53,678 bases of DNA from Bacteroidales bacterium (GCA_016281015.1 JAEEHS010000038.1:1-53678); one strand, 5' to 3'. Shown: positions 9,200-18,731, counted from the first letter of the stretch. A program made the numbers and translations. The notes: generated by a model from the sequence alone, not told the origin.

Positions 9200-10230
9200 C
9201 ACAAATTATGTTTACCGGCCAGGAGGCCGCATGCAGCAAAAATATCTTCTCCGCGGGAGGCACGGATGGTCGCCGTCACGCCGCCCCGCACGAGGCGGTC
9301 CCGGAAATCCGCCATCTTCTCCTCCGATGCACTGCCGTATGGAAAATCCGGAATCCGGTGGAAACGGATCAGGTTGACGCGGCATTCCAGGCCCCTGAGC
9401 AGCCGCACAAGGGCGTCGGCGTGGCGCGCCGTGTCATTCCAGCCGGAAAAGACCGTATATTCAAAACTCACGCGGCGCTGCCCCGTGAAATCATACTGGC
9501 GGATGAGTGAGAGGACCTCCTCCAGCGGCCAGGCCTTCTGGACGGGCATCATCTCCACCCGCTCCTCGGGAAAAGGATTGTGGAGAGAGACGGCAAGGTG
9601 GCACCTGGACTCGTCCAGGAAACGTTTCAGCATCGGCAGGACCCCGATCGTGGAGAGGGTGATCCGTTTCGGACTCCATCCCAGGCCCCAGGGAGCGGTC
9701 AGCACCTCGATGGCGCGCTTGACTTCTTCCCAGTTGTCCAGCGGCTCTCCCATGCCCATGAACACGGCATTGGTCAGCGAGGGAGCCTCCTCAATGGCAA
9801 AAAACTGCGAAAGGATGTCCGCCGCCGTGAGATTTCCATGGAAGCCCTGCCGGCCCGTCATGCAGAAACGGCAGCCCATCTTGCAGCCCGCCTGGGAGGA
9901 GACACAGAGGGTCTTTCTGTCCTCGTCGGGAATCATGACCGCCTCGACGGCATTGTGCGCATCTCCCTGGACCGGGAAGAGATATTTCCGTGTCCCGTCC
10001 GAAGACTGCTGGACGTCGAGCGGAGCGGCGATGCCGACTTCGTAGCGCTGCGAGAGCTGCTCCCGCCCCGCCTTGGAGATATCCGTCATCTTCGCGAAAT
10101 CCCCTTCCCGGCGCTGATAGATCCACTTGGCGAGCTGTCCGCCGGCAAAGGCGGGCAGTGAAGCGGCGAGGGCCGCCTCCCGCAACTCGGATGGATTCAT
10201 TCCCAAAAGGCGCTGCTTGTGCATAAGCAT
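9199..10230 (-). CDS. rlmN: Dual-specificity 23S rRNA/tRNA adenine C2-methyltransferase RlmN
   Basis: 343 aa radical-SAM enzyme methylating C2 of A2503 in 23S rRNA and A37 of some tRNAs. The [4Fe-4S] motif CxxxCxxC is C116, C120, C123. The two further cysteines that define the RlmN mechanism are at the expected places: C109, seven residues before the cluster motif, and C334 in FAACGLL near the C-terminus. The VFMGMGEPL motif binds SAM. The start at 10230 is preceded by AGGGAAAACAG and a TAAATTTG -7 box at 10243-10250; an ATG two codons further in (10224) is nearly as good. First gene of the rlmN-patatin-recX unit. Confidence 0.95.
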   Translation of the reverse strand: MLMHKQRLLGMNPSELREAALAASLPAFAGGQLAKWIYQRREGDFAKMTDISKAGREQLSQRYEVGIAAPLDVQQSSDGTRKYLFPVQGDAHNAVEAVMIPDEDRKTLCVSSQAGCKMGCRFCMTGRQGFHGNLTAADILSQFFAIEEAPSLTNAVFMGMGEPLDNWEEVKRAIEVLTAPWGLGWSPKRITLSTIGVLPMLKRFLDESRCHLAVSLHNPFPEERVEMMPVQKAWPLEEVLSLIRQYDFTGQRRVSFEYTVFSGWNDTARHADALVRLLRGLECRVNLIRFHRIPDFPYGSASEEKMADFRDRLVRGGVTATIRASRGEDIFAACGLLAGKHNL

Positions 10231-10242
10231 CTGTTTTCCCTA

Positions 10243-10250
10243 CAAATTTA
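10243..10250 (-). promoter_or_regulatory. Predicted -7 box of the rlmN-patatin-recX unit
   Basis: Minus strand reads TAAATTTG, 12 nt before the rlmN ATG. No good -33 TTTG lies 19-20 nt upstream. It overlaps the recA promoter region on the other strand, so the two units are divergently controlled from about 110 bp. Confidence 0.5.
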
Positions 10251-10256
10251 ATAGTT

Positions 10257-10291
10257 TTTTCGCTGAAATACCGGATTATTTCATAACTTTG
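10257..10291 (+). promoter_or_regulatory. Predicted recA promoter
   Basis: The -7 box TAACTTTG (10284-10291) matches the consensus, with a T-rich TTTTCG element at 10257-10262 in the -33 region. It places transcription start at about 10297, leaving a leader of roughly 40 nt before the ATG at 10340. No SOS-box-like palindrome was recognised. Confidence 0.6.
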
Positions 10292-10339
10292 TATCCAATG
10301 GACAAAGAATTTGTCCTGAAACCTTTAATTCAAAACATT

Positions 10340-11374
10340 ATGGCTAAAGCAGTTGAAGAAATGACCGGGGCCGATGGAAATGCCGCCCGTCTGAAGGCAT
10401 TACAGGCCACGATCGACAAGATCGAGAAGGATTACGGAAAAGGAACGATCATGAAGTTGGGAGATCAGCCAGAATGGGATTCGGCGCAGGTGATTCCGAG
10501 CGGTTCCATTTCGCTCGACCATGCGCTCGGCATCGGCGGCTACCCCAGGGGCCGGATCATTGAAATCTATGGTCCCGAGTCCAGCGGTAAGACGACCCTT
10601 GCCATCCATGCCATCTCAGAGGCCCAGAAAAACGGCGGCATCGCGGCCATCATCGACGCGGAGCATGCCTTTGACCGGACCTATGCGAAGGCCCTCGGTG
10701 TCAATCTGGACACCCTCCTCATTTCACAGCCGGACAACGGCGAACAGGCCCTCGAAATCGCGGACAACCTGATTCGGAGCGGCGCCATCGACATTGTCGT
10801 CATCGACTCGGTCGCGGCCCTGACCCCGAAGGCGGAAATCGAGGGCGAGATGGGCGAAAACAAGGTCGGCCTCCAGGCCCGCCTGATGAGCCAGGCGCTC
10901 CGCAAACTCACCGCCAACATCTCCAAGACGAACACCTGCTGCATCTTCATCAACCAGCTCCGCGAGAAGATCGGCATCATGTTCGGCAATCCGGAGACGA
11001 CCACTGGCGGCAACGCCATCAAGTTCTACGCCTCCGTCCGCCTCGACATCCGCCGCACCACCCAGATCAAGGATGGCGACGAGGCCCTCGGCAACCATGT
11101 GAAAGTCAAAGTCGTCAAGAACAAGATGGCCCCGCCTTTCAAGAAAGCGGAATTCGACATCGTCTTCGGGGAAGGGATTTCCCGCAGCGGTGAAATCGTC
11201 GACCTCGGCGTCGAACTCGGCATCATCAAGAAGTCCGGTTCCTGGTTCAGCTACGGTGAGGAAAAACTCGCCCAGGGCCGCGAAGCGACCAAACAGCTGA
11301 TGCTGGACAACATTGAACTCGCCGAAGAAATCGAAGCCAAGATCCGCGAGGCCATGTCCCATGTAGAAGATTAA
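10340..11374 (+). CDS. recA: Recombinase RecA
   Basis: 344 aa. RecA forms ATP-dependent filaments on single-stranded DNA, performs strand exchange and triggers SOS autoproteolysis. Walker A GPESSGKT is at 78-85, the Walker B strand is [12 protein letters not shown], and the filament/DNA-binding loop signature [21 protein letters not shown] is intact. The ATG at 10340 (MAKAVEEM) is preferred over the in-frame ATG at 10298, which would sit almost on the transcription start. A short acidic tail (SHVED) is usual. It faces away from rlmN-patatin-recX across a shared promoter region. Confidence 0.97.
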   Translation: MAKAVEEMTGADGNAARLKALQATIDKIEKDYGKGTIMKLGDQPEWDSAQVIPSGSISLDHALGIGGYPRGRIIEIYGPESSGKTTLAIHAISEAQKNGGIAAIIDAEHAFDRTYAKALGVNLDTLLISQPDNGEQALEIADNLIRSGAIDIVVIDSVAALTPKAEIEGEMGENKVGLQARLMSQALRKLTANISKTNTCCIFINQLREKIGIMFGNPETTTGGNAIKFYASVRLDIRRTTQIKDGDEALGNHVKVKVVKNKMAPPFKKAEFDIVFGEGISRSGEIVDLGVELGIIKKSGSWFSYGEEKLAQGREATKQLMLDNIELAEEIEAKIREAMSHVED

Positions 11375-11383
11375 ACATTAACT

Positions 11384-11743
11384 ATGAAACGATTCCTTAT
11401 TCTCGCTGTCGCCCTGCTGATGGGGGCCGTATCCTGTGATTTCGATTACGATCTGAGCATCGACGCGTCCGCGAACGTGTTTTTCCAGGACATGTCGGAA
11501 GTGAAGATTCCCCCCAGGACCTTTGACAGCGGATTCCACAGCCGCCGGCTCTCCACTTATCAATTAGACCGGATTTGGAAAGCCCTTTCGGTCAACATCA
11601 ACATGGATAACTTCTCATCCGCGATGATGCACCTGGATGTCTACAACAAAATCGGCAACCAGCACCTCGGAATGGCAGATTATTCGGTCCTGTACGACCC
11701 TGTGGAGGGATTCGTTTATACGGACATGAATTCGACGTATTGA
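11384..11743 (+). CDS. Small lipoprotein of unknown function
   Basis: 119 aa. The N-terminus MKRFLILAVALLMGAVSC is a lipoprotein signal with lipobox AVSC (Cys18). The acidic residues right after the cysteine (DFDYDLS) resemble the surface-export signal seen in Bacteroidota lipoproteins, so exposure on the outer face is possible (inference). The mature part shows no family I recognise; it is mixed alpha/beta with 'STYQLDRIWKALSVNINMDNFSSAMMHLDVYN'-like packing, here cited only by position about 57-88. It begins 9 nt after recA and may be read through from it. Confidence 0.75.
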   Translation: MKRFLILAVALLMGAVSCDFDYDLSIDASANVFFQDMSEVKIPPRTFDSGFHSRRLSTYQLDRIWKALSVNINMDNFSSAMMHLDVYNKIGNQHLGMADYSVLYDPVEGFVYTDMNSTY

Positions 11744-11771
11744 CGGCAGGTTTTCCGGGACAAATGAGGCC

Positions 11772-12140
11772 ATGAACGGTTTCTGGACCATCTTGATGCT
11801 GATTTTGTCGAATGTCTTCATGACCTTCGCCTGGTACGGCCACCTCAAACTCCAGGAGATGAAAATCTCCACGGGGTGGCCGCTGATCCTCATCATCCTC
11901 TTTTCCTGGGGCATCGCTTTCTTCGAGTATTGCCTGACGGTGCCGGCCAACCGCATCGGCTTTGCCGGCAATGGCGGCCCTTTCAGCCTGCTTCAGCTGA
12001 AGGTGATTCAGGAGGTGATTTCCCTGACCGTTTTTACGGTCCTGATTTCCTTTATGTTTAACGGCGAGGCGCTCCACTGGAACCACCTCGCCGCATTTGC
12101 ATGCCTGATTCTGGCTGTTTTTTTTGTCTTCCTGAAATAA
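11772..12140 (+). CDS. DUF486 family small integral membrane protein
   Basis: 122 aa with four predicted membrane helices (about 4-21, 37-53, 78-97 and 104-121). The motif pattern FAWYGHLK after the first helix and the FEYCLTVPANRIG segment in the second loop are typical of the DUF486 family, a half-size relative of the drug/metabolite transporter superfamily. Transport substrate is unknown. It follows the small lipoprotein by 28 nt in the same direction and converges on the gene ending at 12144. Confidence 0.8.
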   Translation: MNGFWTILMLILSNVFMTFAWYGHLKLQEMKISTGWPLILIILFSWGIAFFEYCLTVPANRIGFAGNGGPFSLLQLKVIQEVISLTVFTVLISFMFNGEALHWNHLAAFACLILAVFFVFLK

Positions 12141-12143
12141 ACG

Positions 12144-12887
12144 CTACTGGATGATGCGGAATTGCCCGATGAAGGGAAGTTCCTTCTCTTGTCCCTTGAG
12201 AGCGTTGATGATCCCGATGATGGCATAGACCAGGACGACCAGATTCAGAATCCAGATAATGGAGGACAGACCGGGAATCTTGCCGACGAAATAGATAACT
12301 ACGCTGCAAATCAGGAGAATCAGGCCCTGATTGACATGGAAGCGCGTGAACTTCGACTCCTTGCGGGCAAGAAGCGGAATCAGCACAAGAATCCCGAAAT
12401 ACGCGAGGACCGCCATCCACTTGTTGGCCTGGGCGTCATCGGCGTCGGCAGCGGCAGGCGCTTCCTTCTCGGGGGCAGGTGCCTCCGGAGCCACATCCGG
12501 AGCCGGTGCAGCGGCAGCAGCAGCCGCAGCCGCAGCGGCGGGAGCCGCCGGGACGACGTCATTCTTGTGGTCTTCGATGGCTTCGCTGATTCCATCACGC
12601 ATCTTCTGTCCGACATTGGAGAAACGGAGTTCCTTGCCGTCCTTGAGTTTGATGAAGAAGCCAGCGAGGCCCCATTTGCCATAACTGTCGATTTCGTCGA
12701 CGTTGATGACCCATCCCTGGTCCAGCATCGCCATGGGATTATCCGGTAGCCAGTAGACTTTTCCTGTCGTAAAGGCGAGCCTTCCACCGGAAGAATTGAT
12801 TTTCGTGAAATTGAATGCAGGGGTAAAACAATCTTGGATGTCCGGTTCGACCGTCGACTGAACAAAGGTTAGAGGCAACTGTTCCAT
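12144..12887 (-). CDS. Membrane protein with N-terminal PH-like domain, Ala/Pro linker and Tic20/DUF4870-like helices
   Basis: 247 aa. Residues 1-112 are soluble and beta-rich and read like a PH/GRAM domain (GKVYWLPDN, GKELRFSNVGQKMRDGI). Residues 113-150 form a low-complexity Ala/Pro/Glu linker with 11 consecutive alanines (117-127). Residues 155-240 hold three to four membrane helices starting KWMAVLAYFGILVLIPLLA, then FTRFHVNQGLILL, which is the signature layout of DUF4870/Tic20-like proteins. The PH-like domain faces the cytoplasm by the likely topology. No signal peptide. Function unknown; the domain combination is unusual to me. Own promoter at 12911-12918. Confidence 0.75.
   Translation of the reverse strand: MEQLPLTFVQSTVEPDIQDCFTPAFNFTKINSSGGRLAFTTGKVYWLPDNPMAMLDQGWVINVDEIDSYGKWGLAGFFIKLKDGKELRFSNVGQKMRDGISEAIEDHKNDVVPAAPAAAAAAAAAAAPAPDVAPEAPAPEKEAPAAADADDAQANKWMAVLAYFGILVLIPLLARKESKFTRFHVNQGLILLICSVVIYFVGKIPGLSSIIWILNLVVLVYAIIGIINALKGQEKELPFIGQFRIIQ
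12507..12539 (-). repeat. Alanine-codon microsatellite (11 consecutive GCN codons)
   Basis: Eleven uninterrupted alanine codons of mixed GCC/GCT/GCG/GCA type inside the linker of the membrane protein at 12144-12887; followed by further Ala/Pro repeats. The mixed codons make it less slippery than a pure trinucleotide run. Confidence 0.8.
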
Positions 12888-12910
12888 AAAGCATTATTGT
12901 TAAATTCGTT

Positions 12911-12918
12911 CCAAATAT
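12911..12918 (-). promoter_or_regulatory. Predicted -7 box of the PH-like membrane protein gene
   Basis: Minus strand reads TATATTTG at 12911-12919 (with a G following), 24 nt before the ATG at 12887. A GTTG element lies 17 nt upstream. It is close to, and divergent from, the promoter at 12940-12971. Confidence 0.5.
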
Positions 12919-12939
12919 ACAAAAAAATTCAGAAAACAA

Positions 12940-12971
12940 CTTGGCGATATACAGAGAATTGACTATCTTTG
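12940..12971 (+). promoter_or_regulatory. Predicted promoter of the 12991 gene
   Basis: CTTG (12940-12943) - 20 nt - TATCTTTG (12964-12971). Fits the consensus seen across the window; transcription would start about 12977, giving a short leader before the ATG at 12991. Confidence 0.65.
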
Positions 12972-12990
12972 GACATAAATCTACAAGACC

Positions 12991-13416
12991 ATGGCAAATA
13001 CGGGTAAAAAAATCATCTGGACACTGCTCCTCCTGCTGCTTCTCGGAGGCGGCGGATTCTGCTATTTCAAGTTTTTCTGGGTGTTCTCCGACGGGACCAA
13101 GACCGGCGAACTGAATTCCCTGACCTACACCGGCTACATCTTCAAGACCTACGAGGGTGAGATGATCCTGACCGGCTACGGCAACAAGAACAGCAGCGGC
13201 ACGGTCCAGTCCAAAAACTTCAAATTCTCCGTGGCGGACAAGGAAATCGCCGAACAGATTACCCAGATGACCGGGATGCGGATTACGGTCCATTATAAAG
13301 AATACAAGGGAACCCTCCCCTGGCGCGGATACGAAAAGAGCATTGTTGACAGCGTCACGATAGACGACGCGCACCCTGCCGTCTCCCCCAGCCAGGAAGA
13401 ACCGCTCTTCCTCTAG
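12991..13416 (+). CDS. Single-pass membrane protein of unknown function
   Basis: 141 aa. One hydrophobic helix at residues 8-28 (IIWTLLLLLLLGGGGFCYF) anchors a beta-rich domain of about 100 residues outside the cytoplasm (GYIFKTYEGEMILTGYGNK ... DKEIAEQITQMTGMRITVHY). I know related small proteins only as uncharacterised Bacteroidota proteins. It has its own promoter 12940-12971 and is followed 3 nt later by the S9 peptidase, so the two are co-transcribed. Confidence 0.75.
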   Translation: MANTGKKIIWTLLLLLLLGGGGFCYFKFFWVFSDGTKTGELNSLTYTGYIFKTYEGEMILTGYGNKNSSGTVQSKNFKFSVADKEIAEQITQMTGMRITVHYKEYKGTLPWRGYEKSIVDSVTIDDAHPAVSPSQEEPLFL

Positions 13417-13419
13417 CCC

Positions 13420-15336
13420 ATGCGAAAAATGATGTCGCTTCTGTGCGCTGCACTCCTTTGCAGCGCACTTTTTGCCGGAAACCGGGTGATCGACACCCGC
13501 CCCGCCCACGATGGGCGGCTCTTGACCATGGAAGAAGTCATCCTCAGCCGGAAGGTCCGTCCCGGCGGCGTCCCGATGTCCTGGCCCCGGGAGGAAGCGC
13601 CATGGACGGCCTTTACCCGGGAGGATGGCCTGTATGTCACAAACGGCAGCGATACCCTCAACATCGCGCGCAGCGAGCAGAAAGGGATTGTCTATGGCGA
13701 GAGCGTCAGCCGCAACGAATTCGGGATTGGAGAAGGATGGTACTTTTCCCCTTCCGGAACCCGCCTGGCTTTTTTCCGGAAAGATGAAAGAGGGGTGACG
13801 GAATTCCCGCTCCTGGACATCACCTCCCGCACGGGCAGCCTCCGGAGCATCCGTTATCCGATGAACGGGATGACCTCGGAGCAGGTCTCCGTCGGGGTTT
13901 TCGACACCCGCTCTCCCAGGGTCGTCTATCTCCAGGTGGATGATTTCACGCCGGAGTGTTACCTGACCAACATCACCTGGTCCCCGGACGAAAAGTCCCT
14001 CTATGTCCAGGTGGTGGACCGGAGCCAGCACCACATGCATCTGAACCAGTACGATGCCCGGACAGGGGCCTTTGTGCGCACCCTCCTGACCGAAGACAAC
14101 GAGGCCTGGATCGAGCCCCGGGACCCGCTGTATTTCATCAAGGGCCGCAGCGATCTCTTCCTTTACCGGACGGACAACCGGGACGGCTACCGGAATCTGT
14201 ATCTCTGCGACACGCTGGGGACGATCCGCCGCCTGACACAGGTGGATGCCGATGTGGCCTATGTCGGCAATGACGGAAAGTCCGTCTTCTATACCTCCGC
14301 CGAAGTGTCTCCCGTGGAGAATCACCTGATGCGAATCGACCTGCGCCTCCCCAAGAAAAACGCCGTCCGGAAGGCCCGCCTGTCCACACCCGTGAACCTG
14401 ACGCCGGAGCGGGGCTGGCACATCATCCGGATGAAACCGGACTGCAGCGCTTTCTACGACCGCTATTCGAATCTGAACACGCCGGGGATCACCCTGCTCC
14501 GAAACAGTGACGGGACGCTGGACAAAACCCTTCACACGGCGGAAGACCCCCTGAAAGACTACGCATCGTGCCGGGTGGAACTCGGGACGGTAGCGAGCGA
14601 GGACGGGGCGTTTGACAATTACTACCGCCTGATCTATCCGATGGATTTCGACCCGGCGAAGAAGTATCCGCTGATCGTGTATGTGTACGGCGGACCGCAC
14701 AGCCAGATGGTCACCGACTCCTGGCTGGCCCACATCCGGCTCTGGGAAATGCTGATGGCCCAGAAAGGCTATTTTGTCTATATCCAGGACAACCGGGGCA
14801 CCGAGAACCGCGGGGCGGCCTTCGAGAAAGCCATCAACCGCCGCTGTGGTGCCGAGGAGATGAAGGACCAGATGGCCGGAGTGCGCCGGCTCATGAACCT
14901 TCCCTACATCGATGCTTCCCGCATCGGGGTCCATGGCTGGAGTTACGGCGGTTTCATGACCATCTCGCTGATGACGACCTATCCGGAGGTCTTCCAGGTC
15001 GGCGTTGCCGGCGGGCCGGTTATCGACTGGAAATGGTATGAAGTGATGTACGGAGAGCGCTACATGGACAATCCCGAGACCAACCCGGAAGGCTTCGCGG
15101 CGACGAGTCTCATCGGCAAGGCTTCGCAGCTGAAAGGCCGGCTCCTGATCTGCCAGGGCGCCGTGGACAACACCTGCGTCTGGCAGCACAGCCTCAGTTT
15201 CGTCCAGGCGTGCATCGACCAGGGCATCCAGCTGGACTACTTCCCCTACCCTGTCGCCGAACACAATGTCTACGGGAAGAACCGCGTCCACCTCATGGAC
15301 AAAGTCACCGCTTACTTTGAGGAACATCTGAAATAA
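13420..15336 (+). CDS. Dipeptidyl peptidase IV-like S9 family serine peptidase, exported
   Basis: 638 aa with a signal peptide (about 1-19, MRKMMSLLCAALLCSALFAG). Residues 20-390 form a beta-propeller of the DPP-IV type (repeats such as WYFSPSGTRLAFFRKD and ITWSPDEKSLYVQ). Residues 395-638 are the alpha/beta-hydrolase domain, with the catalytic triad Ser508 (GWSYGG), Asp583 (GAVDN) and His615 (VAEHN). These enzymes cut dipeptides, often after proline, from peptides in the periplasm. The length is on the short side for DPP-IV (usually 700-740 aa), mainly from a shorter propeller. Followed at once by a strong terminator. Confidence 0.92.
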   Translation: MRKMMSLLCAALLCSALFAGNRVIDTRPAHDGRLLTMEEVILSRKVRPGGVPMSWPREEAPWTAFTREDGLYVTNGSDTLNIARSEQKGIVYGESVSRNEFGIGEGWYFSPSGTRLAFFRKDERGVTEFPLLDITSRTGSLRSIRYPMNGMTSEQVSVGVFDTRSPRVVYLQVDDFTPECYLTNITWSPDEKSLYVQVVDRSQHHMHLNQYDARTGAFVRTLLTEDNEAWIEPRDPLYFIKGRSDLFLYRTDNRDGYRNLYLCDTLGTIRRLTQVDADVAYVGNDGKSVFYTSAEVSPVENHLMRIDLRLPKKNAVRKARLSTPVNLTPERGWHIIRMKPDCSAFYDRYSNLNTPGITLLRNSDGTLDKTLHTAEDPLKDYASCRVELGTVASEDGAFDNYYRLIYPMDFDPAKKYPLIVYVYGGPHSQMVTDSWLAHIRLWEMLMAQKGYFVYIQDNRGTENRGAAFEKAINRRCGAEEMKDQMAGVRRLMNLPYIDASRIGVHGWSYGGFMTISLMTTYPEVFQVGVAGGPVIDWKWYEVMYGERYMDNPETNPEGFAATSLIGKASQLKGRLLICQGAVDNTCVWQHSLSFVQACIDQGIQLDYFPYPVAEHNVYGKNRVHLMDKVTAYFEEHLK

Positions 15337-15370
15337 AAACTCCGGAGCGGGAAACCGTTCCGGAGTTTTT
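15337..15370. terminator. Bidirectional intrinsic terminator
   Basis: Stem ACTCCGGA/TCCGGAGT around 15339-15366 with a GC-rich loop, A-run on the left and T-run on the right, so it can end both the peptidase transcript (plus) and the tRNA-Val transcript (minus). Confidence 0.85.
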
Positions 15371-15374
15371 CCTG

Positions 15375-15449
15375 TGAGGACTGGCAGATTTGAACTGCCG
15401 ACCTCTTGCCTGTCAAGCAAGCGCTCTAAACCAACTGAGCTAAGCCCTC
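15375..15449 (-). tRNA. tRNA-Val (anticodon GAC)
   Basis: 75 nt cloverleaf on the minus strand. Acceptor stem GAGGGCT/AGTCCTC with one G-U pair, D-arm AGCTCAGTTGGTTTAGAGC, anticodon stem CTTGC/GCAAG with loop TTGACAG (anticodon GAC, complement at 15412-15414), T-arm GGCAGTTCAAATCTGCC. Discriminator A; CCA is not encoded. Confidence 0.93.
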
Positions 15450-15463
15450 ATGGATTGGGAATG

Positions 15464-15495
15464 CAAAGGTAGGAAGAAATTTTTTATTCTGCAAG
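15464..15495 (-). promoter_or_regulatory. Predicted tRNA-Val promoter
   Basis: Minus strand CTTG-N20-TACCTTTG (-7 box 15464-15471, -33 15492-15495). The -33 element lies inside the last codons of clpX. The same boxes occur before tRNA-Ala and nearly so before tRNA-Gly. Confidence 0.7.
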
Positions 15496-16707
15496 TTTTT
15501 CCTTTGCAAATTCTGCTGTCAGGCGGAAAACTTTTTCCTTGGAGGAAGGCGCCTGAAACATCGCATCGTTCATGATCTGCTCGGCGATGCTCCGAAGGCC
15601 GCGCGCACCGAGTTTCCGCTCCAGCGCCGTATCCACAATCAGATCCAGCACGGCGGGTTCTACCTCCAGCTGGATGCCATCCATCGCGAAGAGGCGTTCA
15701 TACTGGCGCATCAGGGCGTTTTTCGGCTCGGTGAGAATCCGTTTCAGGGAATCCCGGTCCAGTTGGTCCAGATACGTCACGACCGGAAGACGGCCCACGA
15801 TTTCGGGAATCAGGCCATAGGAACGCAGGTCCTGGGCGTCGACGAACTGGAGGAGGTTGTCGTGCTCCACCCGCTGCTTCTCTTCGGCCGTAAAGCCGAT
15901 GAGGCGCGTATTCTTCCGGCGGGCGATGTGCCGCTCAATACCTTCGAAGGCACCGCCGCAGATAAAGAGGATGTTCTGGGTGTTGATGTGGACGAACTCC
16001 TGCTCGGGATGCTTGCGGCCGCCTTTCGGAGGGACGTTGATGACATTCCCCTCCAGCAGTTTCAGCATCGCCTGCTGCACCCCCTCGCCGGAGACATCGC
16101 GGGTGATGGACGGATTGTCGCTCTTGCGGGCGATCTTGTCGATCTCGTCGATGAACACAATTCCCCGCTCCGCTTTGGCCGGATCGTAATCCGCTTCCTG
16201 CAACAGGCGCGTCAGGATGCTCTCGACGTCTTCTCCCACATATCCGGCCTCGGTCAGGACCGTCGCATCCACAATCGTGAACGGCACGTCCAGCAGCCGG
16301 GCGATGGATTTGGCCAGGAGCGTCTTTCCCGTTCCTGTGGGACCGACCAGCAGGATGTTGGACTTTTCCAGTTCGACATCGTCCTTCTGGCCGATCAGAT
16401 TGTTGCTGATCCGCTTGTAGTGGTTGTACACGGCGACGGACAGGACGACTTTCGCCCGGTCCTGTCCGATGACATACTGGTCCAGATACGCCTTGATTTC
16501 CTTCGGGCGGGGCGCCGATTCGATGGCCCCCAGCTTGGAGGCACGGCCGGAAGCGGCCTGCTTCTTTCCCTCCACCTCGCTGACATAATCCGCCGCCAGT
16601 CGGGCGCACTCCGGGCAGATGTGCCCATAGAGGCCGGAAATCAGATACGGGACCTCCGCATCCGTCCGGCCGCACAGCACACAACGCTCCTGTCCTTTCT
16701 TTGCCAT
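15484..16707 (-). CDS. clpX: ATP-dependent Clp protease ATP-binding subunit ClpX
   Basis: 407 aa AAA+ unfoldase that feeds tagged proteins into ClpP. The N-terminal zinc-binding domain has C9, C12, C31 and C34. Walker A is GPTGTGKT (122-129) and Walker B IVFIDEID (183-190). The GYVGEDVE pore motif (155-162) is present. The start overlaps the clpP stop by one base (TAATG), so translation is coupled. Third gene of tig-clpP-clpX. C-terminus lacks any extension. Confidence 0.97.
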   Translation of the reverse strand: MAKKGQERCVLCGRTDAEVPYLISGLYGHICPECARLAADYVSEVEGKKQAASGRASKLGAIESAPRPKEIKAYLDQYVIGQDRAKVVLSVAVYNHYKRISNNLIGQKDDVELEKSNILLVGPTGTGKTLLAKSIARLLDVPFTIVDATVLTEAGYVGEDVESILTRLLQEADYDPAKAERGIVFIDEIDKIARKSDNPSITRDVSGEGVQQAMLKLLEGNVINVPPKGGRKHPEQEFVHINTQNILFICGGAFEGIERHIARRKNTRLIGFTAEEKQRVEHDNLLQFVDAQDLRSYGLIPEIVGRLPVVTYLDQLDRDSLKRILTEPKNALMRQYERLFAMDGIQLEVEPAVLDLIVDTALERKLGARGLRSIAEQIMNDAMFQAPSSKEKVFRLTAEFAKEKLAE

Positions 16708-17375
16708 TACTTGCTCCGCTTCGTCAGAATCTCATCGACCATGCCATAGTCCTTCGCCTCCTGGGCGGTCATCCAGAAATCACGTTCCCCATCGGCGGCC
16801 ACCTTCTCATAAGGCTGTCCGCTGTGGTCGGCGATGATCCTGAAGAGTTCGGTGCGGGTCTTCTCGATTTCCTTGGCTGCGATGAGAATCTCCGTCGCCT
16901 GGCCCTGGGCACCGCCGAGGGGCTGGTGGATCAGCACGCGGGAATGCGGCAGCGCGGAACGCTTGCCTTTCTCACCGGCGCACAGAAGGACCGAACCCAT
17001 GGACGCGGCCATACCGGTACAGACCGTCGCGACGTCCGGCTGGACCAGTTGCATGGTATCGTAGATGGCCAGGCCGGAAGTGACCTGTCCACCGGGGGTA
17101 TTCAGGTACATCGTGATGTCCGCAGCGGAGTCATTGGCCGCCAGGAACAGCAACTGCGCCTGGATGATATTGGCGACGTCGTCATCGATCGGCACGCCGA
17201 GGAAGATGATCCGGTCCATCATCAGCCGGCTGAACACGTCCATCTGGGCCACGTTCAACTGACGTTCCTCCGTGATGGTCGGGTTGATGTAGGCGTCGAC
17301 CTGGGAGGTAAAACGGTGCAGGGTCATCGAACTGATGCCCCTGCCCTTCACTGCGAATTTGTCGAATTCGTTCAT
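16707..17375 (-). CDS. clpP: ATP-dependent Clp protease proteolytic subunit ClpP
   Basis: 222 aa serine peptidase that forms the degradative barrel for ClpX. Catalytic residues are Ser125 (GMAASMG), His150 (RVLIHQP) and Asp195 in the ADGERDFWM segment. The first 30 residues are a leader longer than in E. coli and are probably processed away. The gene begins 2 nt after the tig stop and ends overlapping clpX. Confidence 0.97.
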   Translation of the reverse strand: MNEFDKFAVKGRGISSMTLHRFTSQVDAYINPTITEERQLNVAQMDVFSRLMMDRIIFLGVPIDDDVANIIQAQLLFLAANDSAADITMYLNTPGGQVTSGLAIYDTMQLVQPDVATVCTGMAASMGSVLLCAGEKGKRSALPHSRVLIHQPLGGAQGQATEILIAAKEIEKTRTELFRIIADHSGQPYEKVAADGERDFWMTAQEAKDYGMVDEILTKRSK

Positions 17376-17377
17376 GC

Positions 17378-18694
17378 TTATTTCAATTCACGGAATTTCT
17401 CTTCGGAGATCTTCTTGGTCTGGAGGGTCACCGTCTCGCGGAGCGCGGCGAAGGTCTTGTTGTCTTCGCACTGCTCTTCGAGACGACGGACCTGGTTCTC
17501 ATCGTCGAGTACATTCTTGGCGGCACTCTTGATGAGATCCTGCGGCATGTTCGGCATCCCGTACATGGCATACTGGTAGGCGACGAAATCCTCGGCGGCC
17601 TGCTGGATATCCTCCTTGGAGACCTTCAGGGAGAGTTTCTGCATCAGGTAGCCGCGGACGAGCTGCCACTTGAAGTCTTTGATGAAGCCGTCGAATTCAG
17701 CTTCCACCTGCTCGGCGGTGAACTTGCCCTCATTGGCATGGATCAGCCAGCGCTTGAGGAAAGGCTCGGGGAGTTCCACGCCGGCCTTCTCCAGGAAATA
17801 GCGGCGGGCATCCTCGGAGAAGCGGTAACGCGCCTCCTGGTCGTGGGACGCCTTGATGCGCTCGACGATCTTTTCCTCGAACTGCTCCGGGGTCGTCACA
17901 GTCCCCTCGCCGAACATCTTGTCCCAGGTCTCCTGGTTCTCCTCGGCGGCGACGAAGGTCTTGACATTGACGACATTGAACTGGAAGACAGGGTCGAGCT
18001 CGGCGAGGCGGGCCTTGTCCACTTTCAGCATGGATGCGCGGTCGGTCTCGTTCTCGAAGGCTTCATTCACGTTGACCGTCAGCTTAGCACCGGCCTTGAG
18101 GCCGATGAAAGCGGGACGGACGGCCTCGGCGACCTGGCGGATGGACACATACACGCCTTCGGCGCTGTGCCCCTCATTGGAGATGTCGGCGATGATATAG
18201 TCTTCCTCCTTGGTCTTCGTCCCTTCCTGGAGGGAGCCATACTGCTGGAGCATGTTCTTTTTCATTTCCTTCTTCGCGGCCTCGGTGACGTTGATCTCAT
18301 AGTAAGGGATCTTGTCTCCCTTGCCGACCTCGAAGGAAAGCTCCGGCGTCTGGGCGATGTCGAATTTGAAGGTAAAGTCGTTTCCGGCCTTCCACTCGAG
18401 CTGCGGCTGGTCCTCGGAAGGAAGCGGCTCGCCGACGACGCGGATCTTCTCCTCGCGGATGAAACTGTCAAGCTGGTCGGAAATCAGGCCATTCACGGCC
18501 TCATACAGGGACTGGTCGCCATAAAAGCGCTGGATCAGGGACATCGGGGCCATTCCTTTGCGGAATCCTTTGATATCGGCACGGCGGCGATACTCATTCA
18601 GCCGTTTGTGGAGCGCGGGGGCATAATCAGCCGCTGCAATCTCGACGGTAACCTGATAATTCAGGGCGTCGATCTGGTTCTTGGTTACGTTCAT
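17378..18694 (-). CDS. tig: Trigger factor
   Basis: 438 aa ribosome-associated chaperone. The N-terminal ribosome-binding domain carries the GFRKGMAP signature (residues 43-50). The middle domain (about 150-245) corresponds to the FKBP-like module but looks degenerate, as is common in Bacteroidota; the C-terminal helical chaperone arms follow. First gene of the tig-clpP-clpX unit, with a consensus promoter at 18732-18763. Confidence 0.93.
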   Translation of the reverse strand: MNVTKNQIDALNYQVTVEIAAADYAPALHKRLNEYRRRADIKGFRKGMAPMSLIQRFYGDQSLYEAVNGLISDQLDSFIREEKIRVVGEPLPSEDQPQLEWKAGNDFTFKFDIAQTPELSFEVGKGDKIPYYEINVTEAAKKEMKKNMLQQYGSLQEGTKTKEEDYIIADISNEGHSAEGVYVSIRQVAEAVRPAFIGLKAGAKLTVNVNEAFENETDRASMLKVDKARLAELDPVFQFNVVNVKTFVAAEENQETWDKMFGEGTVTTPEQFEEKIVERIKASHDQEARYRFSEDARRYFLEKAGVELPEPFLKRWLIHANEGKFTAEQVEAEFDGFIKDFKWQLVRGYLMQKLSLKVSKEDIQQAAEDFVAYQYAMYGMPNMPQDLIKSAAKNVLDDENQVRRLEEQCEDNKTFAALRETVTLQTKKISEEKFRELK

Positions 18695-18731
18695 TTTTAT
18701 CTTAACTGTTAATTATTTCCTTAAAGGGGCG

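Noticed and set aside
7646..10045. 799-codon open frame opposite the patatin and rlmN genes
   Set aside because: Antisense shadow; it spans two real genes and encodes His/Arg/Asp-rich sequence with no domain.
10298..10300. Earlier recA start (MDKEF ...)
   Set aside because: It lies within a few nt of the predicted transcription start; the ATG at 10340 matches the usual RecA N-terminus.
10257..10339. SOS box in front of recA
   Set aside because: No LexA-type palindrome seen; only a standard Bacteroidota promoter.
12400..12560. CRISPR-like or satellite array
   Set aside because: The repeats are simple GCN codons encoding an Ala/Pro linker, without spacers.
12739..15420. 893-codon open frame opposite the S9 peptidase
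   Set aside because: Antisense shadow across a real peptidase, a membrane protein and the tRNA-Val terminator.
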